DNA of 9,615 nucleotides from Chlamydiota bacterium (GTDB lineage Bacteria; Chlamydiota; Chlamydiia; Chlamydiales; Rhabdochlamydiaceae). Where the stretch lies: positions 1-9,615 of the forward strand of contig JAHFTP010000052.1 of the NCBI GenBank assembly GCA_023265495.1, given 5' to 3'. The position numbers and the translations under genes are program-made. Under the pieces are notes generated by a model. That model saw only the letters and a program-made list of their open reading frames with translations. It was not told the DNA's origin and did no database searches. The number at the start of each line of letters is the position of its first letter. Positions within the stretch are counted from its first letter, which is position 1. Below, piece after piece: positions 1 to 6,299 of this stretch.

Positions 1-65
1 TCGTTTCAAGTGTAGGAGAGGTCGGCAGTGAAACACTTAAGAAGTACATCCAAACACAAGGATAG
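1..65 (+). CDS. tnpA: IS200/IS605-family transposase TnpA, C-terminal fragment (cut by window edge)
   Basis: The open frame enters at the window edge (first full codon at base 3) and ends at TAG 63-65. It gives only about 20 residues, VSSVGEVGSETLKKYIQTQG. This fits the C-terminus of IS200-type Y1 (HUH) transposases, where a 'VxxVG' strand is followed by a helix of the form '(T/I)KKYIxxQ'. These enzymes cut and rejoin single-stranded DNA at subterminal hairpins. The catalytic HUH pair and tyrosine would lie upstream, outside the window, so activity cannot be judged. The GC-rich hairpin 8 bases past the stop is where the right-end palindrome of such an element would be, which strengthens the call. 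A short unrelated tail with the same pattern remains possible. Confidence 0.7.
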   Translation, partial: VSSVGEVGSETLKKYIQTQG

Positions 66-73
66 CGATTCAT

Positions 74-100
74 CCCCGATGCTGAAGACATCGGGGTTTT
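74..100 (+). terminator. Intrinsic terminator / IS right-end hairpin
   Basis: CCCCGATG (74-81) pairs perfectly with CATCGGGG (89-96) across the 7-base loop CTGAAGA, and TTTT (97-100) follows. This is a good rho-independent terminator shape for plus-strand transcription leaving the transposase. On the minus strand no T-tract follows, so it would not serve the ppnK operon well. In IS200-type elements the same hairpin can act as the transposase recognition structure, so both roles are possible. Confidence 0.7.
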
Positions 101-198
101 CTCGTTGTTCTTCTTATAAAAACTCAAAATTATGAAGTGGAAATGAATTATTTTAAAGCGAAAAATAACGCAAATAATGCCTGCAGGCAGTATGAAAC

Positions 199-1038
199 TT
201 ATCTGAGCTTGCCTGCCCATCCAAGCTTTGTGCGAAGGGTGGAAAAATAATCTCTGCGGTTTAAGCTTACCAGCTTAAACTTTTTAGGGTGGACACGGAT
301 TTTACAGACATCGCCGGTTTGCAAGGAAAAGTTTTCTAGGCCATCAGCGCGCAGCTCTACGGGGGCATAGTCGCTTAGGTATTGTATTTGAATTTCTTGT
401 TGCGCTGTTAAGACGATAGGACGATTAGATATCGTATGTGCACAGATGGGTGTGATCACTAGAGCGTCGAGATCGGGGCTTAAAATCGGGCCGCCGGCAG
501 CAAGGGAATAGGCAGTGGAGCCATTGGGCGTAGCGACAATAATGCCATCTGCTTCAAAGGTGTTGACGTAGATACCATCGACGTGGATGCCAAGCTCGAT
601 GAGACTTGGGTTTTTTGCTCTGTGTACAACGATGTCGTTGACGGCAAAGCATTTTTCTTGGTTTGCGGACTCCCCTTGAATCATCACCCTTTCCAAGACT
701 TTGTAGGAGCCGCTCATCAAGTCTTGCAAGCTGGGGTAGATGTCAGAGAGGGGGACGTCTGCCATAAAGCCCAGGTGCCCTAGGTTGATCCCCAAGATAG
801 CTGCATCTAGATGGTGGTACTTGTGTGCGAGGCGTAAAATGGTGCCATCGCCCCCCATGGAGATGAGAAAGCGGATCTCTTGAGGATCCACTGAAGAGAG
901 AGCCCTAGCTCCAAGAGCCGCTGCATGCACATCTTCTGTTACGACGCTCACCCCTTGTCCTTGGAGGAATTCTGTGATGCCAACAGCTAAATCGGTAGAA
1001 TGTTTTTTTGTTTCATTAGGAAAGATGGCTATAATCAT
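199..1038 (-). CDS. ppnK: NAD kinase (ATP/polyphosphate-NAD 2'-phosphotransferase)
   Basis: It phosphorylates NAD to NADP in the cytosol and is the usual bacterial source of the NADP(H) pool. The 279-aa protein has the family's usual length and all its signatures. GGDGT is at residues 62-66 (nucleotide-binding loop), with the helix 'TILRLAHKY' after it. An NE-type motif appears as N134-D135. The conserved block DGIIVATPNGSTAYSLAAGG covers about 164-183, and TPICAHTISNRPIVL (about 196-210) follows. The start ATG lies 2 nt downstream of the dxs stop with no good Shine-Dalgarno, so translational coupling to dxs is likely. It is last in the operon xseA-xseB-dxs-ppnK. Oddity: codons for about 253-260 form a perfect 9-bp inverted repeat (259-280). 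An alternative name is nadK. Confidence 0.95.
   Translation of the reverse strand: MIIAIFPNETKKHSTDLAVGITEFLQGQGVSVVTEDVHAAALGARALSSVDPQEIRFLISMGGDGTILRLAHKYHHLDAAILGINLGHLGFMADVPLSDIYPSLQDLMSGSYKVLERVMIQGESANQEKCFAVNDIVVHRAKNPSLIELGIHVDGIYVNTFEADGIIVATPNGSTAYSLAAGGPILSPDLDALVITPICAHTISNRPIVLTAQQEIQIQYLSDYAPVELRADGLENFSLQTGDVCKIRVHPKKFKLVSLNRRDYFSTLRTKLGWAGKLR
259..285 (+). terminator. Terminator-like hairpin antisense to the ppnK 3' end
   Basis: GTTTAAGCT (259-267) and AGCTTAAAC (272-280) form a perfect 9-bp stem with loop TACC, and TTTTT (281-285) follows on the plus strand. It lies inside ppnK, antisense to it, so it would act on plus-strand transcripts, for instance readthrough from the IS element upstream. 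The stem is AT-rich (3 G/C of 9), so strength is uncertain. On the ppnK mRNA the same repeat folds near the 3' end but is not followed by T's. Confidence 0.4.
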
Positions 1039-1040
1039 GG

Positions 1041-2948
1041 CTAGCTCGGTTTCGTAGTTAAACTAGGTTTGGAAAGGGGATAGAACTCACTCACTATTTT
1101 TTTTGAGATGTTTTCCGCAGTGAGTCCAAGCTCTTGTAGGATCTCTTTATGAGACCCCTGCTCTACAAAGGTGTCCGGTATCCCAAAGTTAAGCACACAG
1201 ACGTGAGCATTAAAACTATTTCGCATGATAAAGGAATTGATAATGGAGCCAAGGCCCACGCTGAGGGCATGTTCTTCTATAGTTACGATGAACTTGTGCG
1301 TATGTAGGATACGACAAAATAGATCAGAATCTAGAGGTTTTACAAAGACGGGATCGATGAGGGTGGCTGTGATGCCCAGCTTTTGCAAAATGGCTGCTAT
1401 CTCTGTAGCTGTAGAGCACATATGACCTAAGGCAATGATGGCTATCTCGCTTCCCTCTTGCAGCACTTCTGCTGTGCCGAGTTCTCTTTTCATTATCGGT
1501 AGTTGGTTTTCTTCCGTCGCCATATTGGGGTAGCGTATCGCTGTAGGTCGATTCCAGGTGAATGCGCTTTCCATCAGCTCTTTTAATACCCCTCCATCTC
1601 TTGGTTGGCAGATCACCATATTGGGCATGGCGCTTAAGAAACCAATGTCGTAGATGCCGTGATGTGTGGATCCGTCGGGGCCGGATATGCCCCCTCTATC
1701 TATGGCAAAGACCACAGGGAGCTCTTGCAGGCAGACGTCATGAAAGAGGTTATCTAAGGCTCTCTGTAAGAAGGTGGAGTAGATCGAGCAGACGACTTTC
1801 ATTTTTTTTCCGTAGGCAATCCCTCCACAGAAGGTAACACTATGTCCTTCTGCTATACCTACATCTAAGCAACGCTCAGGAAAACGTTCCATAAACTGTT
1901 CAAGGCAGGATCCCGCAGGCATGGCAGGGGTGACCGCTACAAGGCTTGGATCATTCTCTGCCATCTTGAGTAGATGCTTTCCAAAAATCTGTGGAAAAGT
2001 GGGCTTAGAGGCAGTAGCGTGAAATTTTCCTGTGATCTTATCAAAAGGTTTACATCCATGGTAACAGGTGGGGTCATTGATGGCTGTCTCCATACCTTTT
2101 CCTTTGACGGTTAATACATGGAGTAAAACGGGCTTTGCTCCATCTTTAAGCGCCTGCAAGGTGTCAATGAGCTTGCCTATATCGTGACCATCAATGGGCC
2201 CTACATAAGAGAGGCCAAACTGCTCGAAGAAGGGCGCTGTGCTGACAAAATTTTTGATGGACTCTTTTAGTTTATGTCCCTGCTTGGCAAGCACACTGCC
2301 GACATTGGGAATTTTAGAGAGGTAGTGTTCAATATCTTGGTAGATCTTGTTGGATGTGGGATTGTTGATAAATCGGCTGAGGATGTTTGTGACAGCCCCT
2401 ACATTTTTAGAGATCGACATGTTGTTGTCATTGAGAATGACGATCAATCGGCTGAGGTCTTTAGGGATGTTATTGAGTGCTTCTAAAGTGAGTCCACATG
2501 TGAGCGAGGCATCTCCAAGAATGGGAAGAATATGTTCTTTTCTCTGGCTTAAGTCTCTATTTTTTGCAACGCCAAGAGCGAGAGACAGTGCCGTGCCTGC
2601 ATGGCCTGCATAAAAATGGTCGTGAGCCGATTCTTTAGGGTGGCAGAATCCACATAGGCCTTTGAATTGTCTTATCTTGGAAAAAAGGGCTTGTCTCCCC
2701 GTAAGAAGCTTATGGGGATACGATTGGTGGCTGACATCAAAGATGAGTTTATCTTGCGGGGAGTCAAAGACTGTATGCAAAGCAAGTGTTAGCTCAACAA
2801 TTCCTAGGTTGGAGGCGAGGTGCCCTCCATTGATAGAGAGGACATCAATGATTTTTTGTCTGATCTCTTCGGCAAGCTCGGTAAGCTCGTTTAAGCTAAG
2901 AGCTTTGAGGTCAGCGGGGGATTGAATCCGGTCTAACAGAGCGTTCAT
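1041..2948 (-). CDS. dxs: 1-deoxy-D-xylulose-5-phosphate synthase
   Basis: It condenses pyruvate with glyceraldehyde-3-phosphate, using TPP and Mg2+, to form DXP, the first step of the MEP isoprenoid pathway; DXP also feeds TPP and pyridoxal-phosphate synthesis. At 635 aa it has normal length. Visible motifs are the N-terminal histidine in DVSHQSYPHKLLTGR (H74), the Mg/TPP motif GD-A (145-147) with NDNNMSISKNVGA (173-185), the catalytic Glu367 in DVGIAEGHSVTF, and DRGG-SGPDG-THHGIYDIGFL (417-438). The C-terminal transketolase domain follows from about 490. Departures from the common pattern: AEGHS where AEQHA is usual, GHAGTALS where GHSSTS-type is usual, and GDAS for GDGA. The catalytic residues are kept. 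It starts 3 nt after the xseB stop and has no clear Shine-Dalgarno, so it is probably translationally coupled. The coding strand has two runs of eight A's. Confidence 0.96.
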   Translation of the reverse strand: MNALLDRIQSPADLKALSLNELTELAEEIRQKIIDVLSINGGHLASNLGIVELTLALHTVFDSPQDKLIFDVSHQSYPHKLLTGRQALFSKIRQFKGLCGFCHPKESAHDHFYAGHAGTALSLALGVAKNRDLSQRKEHILPILGDASLTCGLTLEALNNIPKDLSRLIVILNDNNMSISKNVGAVTNILSRFINNPTSNKIYQDIEHYLSKIPNVGSVLAKQGHKLKESIKNFVSTAPFFEQFGLSYVGPIDGHDIGKLIDTLQALKDGAKPVLLHVLTVKGKGMETAINDPTCYHGCKPFDKITGKFHATASKPTFPQIFGKHLLKMAENDPSLVAVTPAMPAGSCLEQFMERFPERCLDVGIAEGHSVTFCGGIAYGKKMKVVCSIYSTFLQRALDNLFHDVCLQELPVVFAIDRGGISGPDGSTHHGIYDIGFLSAMPNMVICQPRDGGVLKELMESAFTWNRPTAIRYPNMATEENQLPIMKRELGTAEVLQEGSEIAIIALGHMCSTATEIAAILQKLGITATLIDPVFVKPLDSDLFCRILHTHKFIVTIEEHALSVGLGSIINSFIMRNSFNAHVCVLNFGIPDTFVEQGSHKEILQELGLTAENISKKIVSEFYPLSKPSLTTKPS

Positions 2949-2951
2949 TTT

Positions 2952-3236
2952 TTATTGTCCGGGGCGATGGTTAAAGGAGGAACTGCTCGCAGGGGAGAAC
3001 TCCTCGGTAAGAGGGACCCCTTCTTCTGAAAGCATGAGGTTTCCTTCTCTGTTTTTAATGAGGGTTTCTATTTTTTGCTCAGCTAGATGCAGTCTTTTAT
3101 TACAGAGAGAGATGAGCTTGTCTGCCTCTTCATATAGCTGTAAGGATTCCTCTAAAGATACCGCGCTTTGGTTCATCTTTTCCAAAATGGTTTCTAACCT
3201 CATATAGGCTTCTTCAAAACTTACATTTGTGCTCAT
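2952..3236 (-). CDS. xseB: Exodeoxyribonuclease VII small subunit
   Basis: Several copies of this small helical protein bind one XseA to form exonuclease VII, which degrades single-stranded DNA to short oligonucleotides and acts in repair and recombination. The 94-aa product has the family core at residues 6-60: SFEEAYMRLETILEKM, then SLEESLQLYEEADKLI, then an 'LAEQKIETL' helix. Together these form the expected two-helix hairpin. The tail after about 62 is acidic and Ser/Pro-rich and looks disordered, as is common in the family. The ATG overlaps the xseA stop by 4 nt (ATGA). A fair Shine-Dalgarno-like GAAGAGA lies 7 nt upstream (3244-3250), inside xseA. This tight coupling suits a fixed subunit ratio. 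Confidence 0.93.
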   Translation of the reverse strand: MSTNVSFEEAYMRLETILEKMNQSAVSLEESLQLYEEADKLISLCNKRLHLAEQKIETLIKNREGNLMLSEEGVPLTEEFSPASSSSFNHRPGQ

Positions 3237-4633
3237 GAAAAAATCTCTTCTGTTACGACTTTAATAGTGCCATCTTTTAACTGGACTTGTAGCTTTTGCT
3301 TAGGGGTGACCTCTTTTGTAGAGAGGATAACGGAATCTTTTTTTTCAGAAAAGAGAATGCAATACCCTTTTGTGAAAAGATTTTTTGGATCTATCGCCTG
3401 CAGGTGGGAGACCATAGAGAGAAATCCCTGCTTTTTTGTTCGGTAAAAAAAGAGGAGCCTATCATCTAGGGTCTTTTGCAGCGGTTTTTCTTCCACTTTT
3501 TTTCGCAGCGAAGATATTTTTAGATGTAAGGCGGCTTGCAGGTTCTTTGCGAAAAAAGCTATTTGTTGCTTGCTATTTTCTATTTTATTTGAGGGCTTTA
3601 GGGTGTGGAGTTGCTTTTCTATTGAGGAGATACCGTGTTTTTTTCTCTCTAAAAGAAGGAGCAGTTCCTCTTTGATTTCCATTTTGATCCGATCTGTTTT
3701 TTGTAAGAAGGGGGACAAAAGTAAGTTGGGGGTTTTGACGTAAGGGGATTTTGCAAAGGAAGCGAGTTTTTGTCTGTGGTAGGAGAGGTTTGCGCTCACT
3801 TGCATTTGCATTCTTTGTGCCGCATTTTGTAAGAACTTCACTTGTTGACTTGTTTCAGAAAGGACGATTTCTGCTGCGGCGGAGGGGGTGGGTGCTCGCA
3901 GATCCGCTACAAAGTCTGCAAGGGAAACATCTGTTTCATGGCCCACAGCCGAAATAATGGGAATGGTAGATTGAAAGATGGCCTCTACTACAAGCTCTTC
4001 ATTAAAGGCCCATAGGTCTTCTAAGCTGCCACCTCCTCTCCCTACAATGAGAACATCGGCCAGGCGGTACGTATTCATTTGCGCAATAGCTAGTGCTATC
4101 TCAGCTGCAGCGCCTTCTCCTTGCACTTTAACGGGATGTAAAATGAGGTGGAATCCGGACGATCTGCGGCTCAGTACGTGCACGATGTCTTGTATGACAG
4201 CGCCCGTAGGGCTGGTAATGACACCGATCCGTTTTGGGTATTTAGGAAGGGGTTTTTTATGAGTGCTGTCAAACCAGCCTTTTCTAGCTAGTTTTTCTTT
4301 TAATGCGTAGAGCTGCAAAAGAAGCTCTCCTTTTCCTAGGTAGTCGAGGGTGCGGACGAGAAGTTGGTACTGACCTCGTGGGGAATAGACGCTGACCTCC
4401 CCGCTTGCTACGACTTGATCTCCTTCTTTGGGAGGTCTAGAGAGGTTTTTCCCATTTCCTTTGAAGAGGACGGAAGAGATTTGGGCGAGGTCATCTTTTA
4501 AGGTAAAATAATAATGTCCTGATGCTTGCACCTTGAGGTTACTTATTTCTCCTTTAATGGAAAGAAAGGAGAAATTTGTTTCTAAGAGTTTCTTGATGTT
4601 TTGCGTTAGCTCAGAGACTGTGAGGGTTTTCAT
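3233..4633 (-). CDS. xseA: Exodeoxyribonuclease VII large subunit
   Basis: This is the catalytic subunit of exonuclease VII, a metal-independent bidirectional single-strand exonuclease. The 466-aa protein has the family layout. An N-terminal OB-fold spans about 2-95 (LTVSELTQNIKKLLE, then IKGEISNLKVQASGHYYFTLKD). The nuclease core contains GVITSPTGAVIQDI (137-150), VGRGGGSLEDLWAFNEE (197-213) and SAVGHETDVSLADFVADLRA (228-247) followed by PTPSAAAE. A long Lys/Gln/Leu-rich coiled-coil region follows from about 260 to 400; in E. coli the matching region carries the XseB-binding segment. A small C-terminal segment follows (FTKGYCILFSEKK and on). It is the first gene of the minus-strand operon. 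No Shine-Dalgarno is seen before the ATG; eight A's in the plus strand (4634-4641) directly abut the start. Confidence 0.95.
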   Translation of the reverse strand: MKTLTVSELTQNIKKLLETNFSFLSIKGEISNLKVQASGHYYFTLKDDLAQISSVLFKGNGKNLSRPPKEGDQVVASGEVSVYSPRGQYQLLVRTLDYLGKGELLLQLYALKEKLARKGWFDSTHKKPLPKYPKRIGVITSPTGAVIQDIVHVLSRRSSGFHLILHPVKVQGEGAAAEIALAIAQMNTYRLADVLIVGRGGGSLEDLWAFNEELVVEAIFQSTIPIISAVGHETDVSLADFVADLRAPTPSAAAEIVLSETSQQVKFLQNAAQRMQMQVSANLSYHRQKLASFAKSPYVKTPNLLLSPFLQKTDRIKMEIKEELLLLLERKKHGISSIEKQLHTLKPSNKIENSKQQIAFFAKNLQAALHLKISSLRKKVEEKPLQKTLDDRLLFFYRTKKQGFLSMVSHLQAIDPKNLFTKGYCILFSEKKDSVILSTKEVTPKQKLQVQLKDGTIKVVTEEIFS

Positions 4634-4655
4634 AAAAAAAACATAAGTAAAATTC

Positions 4656-4685
4656 TTGCTTAAGAACTATTAGCTTGGTTATTAT
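4656..4685 (+). promoter_or_regulatory. Candidate housekeeping-sigma promoter for tpiA-secG-def
   Basis: TTGCTT (4656-4661) and TATTAT (4680-4685) are separated by 18 bases, in the 90-base divergent gap between xseA and tpiA. The -10 matches TATAAT at 5 of 6 positions; the -35 keeps only TTG. The predicted start near 4692 would leave a leader of about 32 bases with a weak GGA (4715-4717) as the only Shine-Dalgarno-like element. An inverted repeat, TTCTT (4653-4657) and AAGAA (4662-4666), overlaps the -35. On the opposite strand a perfect TTGACA (4701-4696) faces xseA, but I see no good -10 at normal spacing. Confidence 0.4.
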
Positions 4686-4723
4686 TCTCCCTTTCTGTCA
4701 AGGCGAAATTAAACGGATGCCCT

Positions 4724-5485
4724 ATGCGTAGTAAATTGCTCGTTGCGAACTGGAAGATGTATAAAACAAGGAATGAGACTAAAGAATTTATTACTTCCTT
4801 GAAACAGCTATGCCCCGACATGCCGTGTGAGGTGGTGGTGGCCCCGTCTTTTACGAATCTGGGCGTTGCGATGGAGTCCTCTTTAGGATCCAAGATAAAG
4901 ATTGCAGCGCAAAACATGCATGATGGGGATGAGGGGGCTTTTACGGGCGAAGTGTCTGGCCCTATGTTGAAAGAGCTGGGCATTAGTTATGTGATTGTAG
5001 GACATTCTGAAAGAAGGCTCTACTTTAAAGAAGATTCAGCCTTTATAGGAAGAAAGATCGCTAAGGCCTTGCAGCTGGGTATTACTCCTATTTTTTGTGT
5101 AGGGGAGAGCTTGTCTGATAGAGAGTCTGGGAAAACAGAGCAAGTGGTGCAGCGGCAAATACAAGAGTCTTTGCAGGGGCTGCGAAAAGACATAGCCTCT
5201 CAGCTTGTGCTCGCTTATGAGCCTGTCTGGGCCATAGGTACAGGGAAGACGGCAACAGCTGAGATGGCGCAGCAGATGCATGTATTTTGTCGTCATGTTT
5301 TGGAAGAGATCTTTGGGGTAGAAGTGTCTTCATCTATGAAACTTCTTTATGGGGGCTCAGTAAAGCCTGAGAATATAGAATCTTTACTGCGACAAAAGGA
5401 GATAGATGGTGCCTTAGTAGGAGGAGCTTCTCTCAATGTGGAGAGCTTTTCACAAATGATTCATCAATGTAGAGGGATTATATGA
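4724..5485 (+). CDS. tpiA: Triosephosphate isomerase
   Basis: It interconverts dihydroxyacetone phosphate and glyceraldehyde-3-phosphate in glycolysis, and so also supplies a Dxs substrate. The 253-aa protein shows the full TIM-barrel active site: N9 and K11 in ANWKMYK, catalytic H94 in VGHSERR, catalytic E166 in AYEPVWAIGTGKTA with the mobile loop 6 after it, and the phosphate-binding YGGSVKPEN (209-217) and DGALVGGASL (228-237). The only variation noted near the active site is NWKMY in place of the common NWKMN. The chosen ATG begins right at the conserved N-terminal strand and no in-frame upstream start exists. It is the first gene of the plus-strand operon and overlaps secG by 4 nt. It is divergent from xseA, an order I recall as shared with Chlamydia trachomatis. 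Confidence 0.97.
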   Translation: MRSKLLVANWKMYKTRNETKEFITSLKQLCPDMPCEVVVAPSFTNLGVAMESSLGSKIKIAAQNMHDGDEGAFTGEVSGPMLKELGISYVIVGHSERRLYFKEDSAFIGRKIAKALQLGITPIFCVGESLSDRESGKTEQVVQRQIQESLQGLRKDIASQLVLAYEPVWAIGTGKTATAEMAQQMHVFCRHVLEEIFGVEVSSSMKLLYGGSVKPENIESLLRQKEIDGALVGGASLNVESFSQMIHQCRGII

Positions 5486-5769
5486 GTATTCTTTTTTATT
5501 TGCTTTTGTTTCTTTTTATGGGACTCAGTGGTCTTTTATGTCTTGTGATTTTAGTCCAGGAGAGCAAGAGTTTAGGTCTTGGAGCTTCTTTTGGCGGAGA
5601 TCCGGGAGAATCTTTATTTGGAACGTCTACTGCTGATGTTTTGAAAAAATTTACTGCGTGGCTTGCTTGTATTTTTGTCATCTGCTGCATATTGCTTTCT
5701 ATCTGGTCTGAGTCGGTAGGAAACAATACGGTCAGTTCTGCTCCTTATACCATTGAAGAGACTGAGTAG
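5482..5769 (+). CDS. secG: Preprotein translocase subunit SecG
   Basis: SecG is the small, non-essential third member of the SecYEG channel in the inner membrane and stimulates SecA-driven export. The 95-aa product fits the family. A first membrane segment lies at about 3-25 and is followed by the diagnostic VQESKSLGLGASFGGD stretch. The FGT-S-ADVLKKFTAW motif leads into a second membrane segment (about 56-76), and a short polar, acidic tail ends it. The start ATG overlaps the tpiA stop (ATGA), with Shine-Dalgarno AGAGGG at 5471-5476, 5 nt upstream. The def start follows 5 nt after its stop, so all three genes are likely co-transcribed. Confidence 0.93.
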   Translation: MSILFYLLLFLFMGLSGLLCLVILVQESKSLGLGASFGGDPGESLFGTSTADVLKKFTAWLACIFVICCILLSIWSESVGNNTVSSAPYTIEETE

Positions 5770-5774
5770 AACGT

Positions 5775-6299
5775 ATGCGACTCCCCCTAGTCTACTATGG
5801 AAATGCTCTTCTGCGAAAAAAATGTGAGCCTGCAAGCGAAATTACAGATGAGATACGCCAGTTAGTACAGGATATGATAGAAACGATGGATGCAAACAAG
5901 GGAGTTGGGCTTGCAGCCCCTCAAGTGGGGAAGTTGATCCGTCTTTTTGTCTTGCGCAACTATATAGAATCTGAAGATGGTAGCCTTACGTTCTCAGACC
6001 CTATTGTCTATATCAATCCAAAAATCACGAATCCCAGCAAACAAACTTGTGTAGATGTCGAAGGGTGTCTATCTATACCGGGGGTGCGTGGAGAGGTGGA
6101 ACGTCCTTATAGTATTACGGTGGAAGCCACCAACTTAGAAGGGCAGCTTTTTCAAGAAGAGGTAGAGGGATATAATGCTCGTGTAAGGATGCATGAGAAC
6201 GATCATATTAATGGGGTCCTTTTTGTAGACAGACTGCATCCCCATGAAAGAAACAAGCTTGAAGCAGACCTTCGCGCTATAAAGAAGAAATACAACTAG
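5775..6299 (+). CDS. def: Peptide deformylase
   Basis: It removes the N-formyl group from nascent proteins, a step needed before methionine removal. All three metalloenzyme motifs are present in the 174-aa protein: motif I GVGLAAPQVG (43-52), motif II EGCLS with metal ligand C98, and motif III HENDH (140-144) with metal ligands H140 and H144 and catalytic E141. Motif III begins with Met where Gln is common. The C-terminus is short and basic (LRAIKKKYN). The length fits a type I bacterial enzyme. ATG 5775 follows secG by 5 nt with only a poor Shine-Dalgarno, and the alignment of the N-terminus (LPLVYYGNALLRKKCEP) supports this start. Its stop codon overlaps the stop of the convergent gene in the shared CTAG, leaving no space for a terminator between them. 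Confidence 0.97.
   Translation: MRLPLVYYGNALLRKKCEPASEITDEIRQLVQDMIETMDANKGVGLAAPQVGKLIRLFVLRNYIESEDGSLTFSDPIVYINPKITNPSKQTCVDVEGCLSIPGVRGEVERPYSITVEATNLEGQLFQEEVEGYNARVRMHENDHINGVLFVDRLHPHERNKLEADLRAIKKKYN

Larger units (their letters stand above)
1..105 (+). mobile_element. Right end of an IS200/IS605-like insertion sequence (outer limit approximate)
   Basis: The element comprises the transposase tail (1-65) and the perfect 8-bp stem at 74-96 followed by TTTTCTCG. IS200-type elements have no terminal inverted repeats and make no target duplication. Their right end carries a subterminal hairpin soon after tnpA, followed closely by the cleavage site. The exact right boundary cannot be fixed from one copy; I place it just past the T-tract. 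The left end lies outside the window. The element points towards the 3' end of the ppnK operon, about 95 bases from the ppnK stop. Confidence 0.55.

Noticed and set aside
178..189. Palindrome TGCCTGCAGGCA just past the ppnK stop as an operon terminator
   Set aside because: As a hairpin it leaves only a 4-bp stem with a TGCA loop, and no clean T-tract directly follows on the minus strand. No convincing terminator for the ppnK operon was found.
1677..1693. GGGGC / GCCCC short inverted repeat in dxs
   Set aside because: The 5-bp stem lies in the codons of the conserved Dxs motif around SGPDG, with no T-tract; it follows from the protein sequence.
4717..4731. Four-codon upstream ORF (MPYA) overlapping the tpiA start
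   Set aside because: It is very short, lacks a ribosome binding site of its own and has an unremarkable codon content; no support as a leader peptide.
4660..4983. Open frame of 107 codons on the minus strand opposite the tpiA start
   Set aside because: It is fully antisense to the conserved tpiA reading frame and to its leader, with no recognisable motif.
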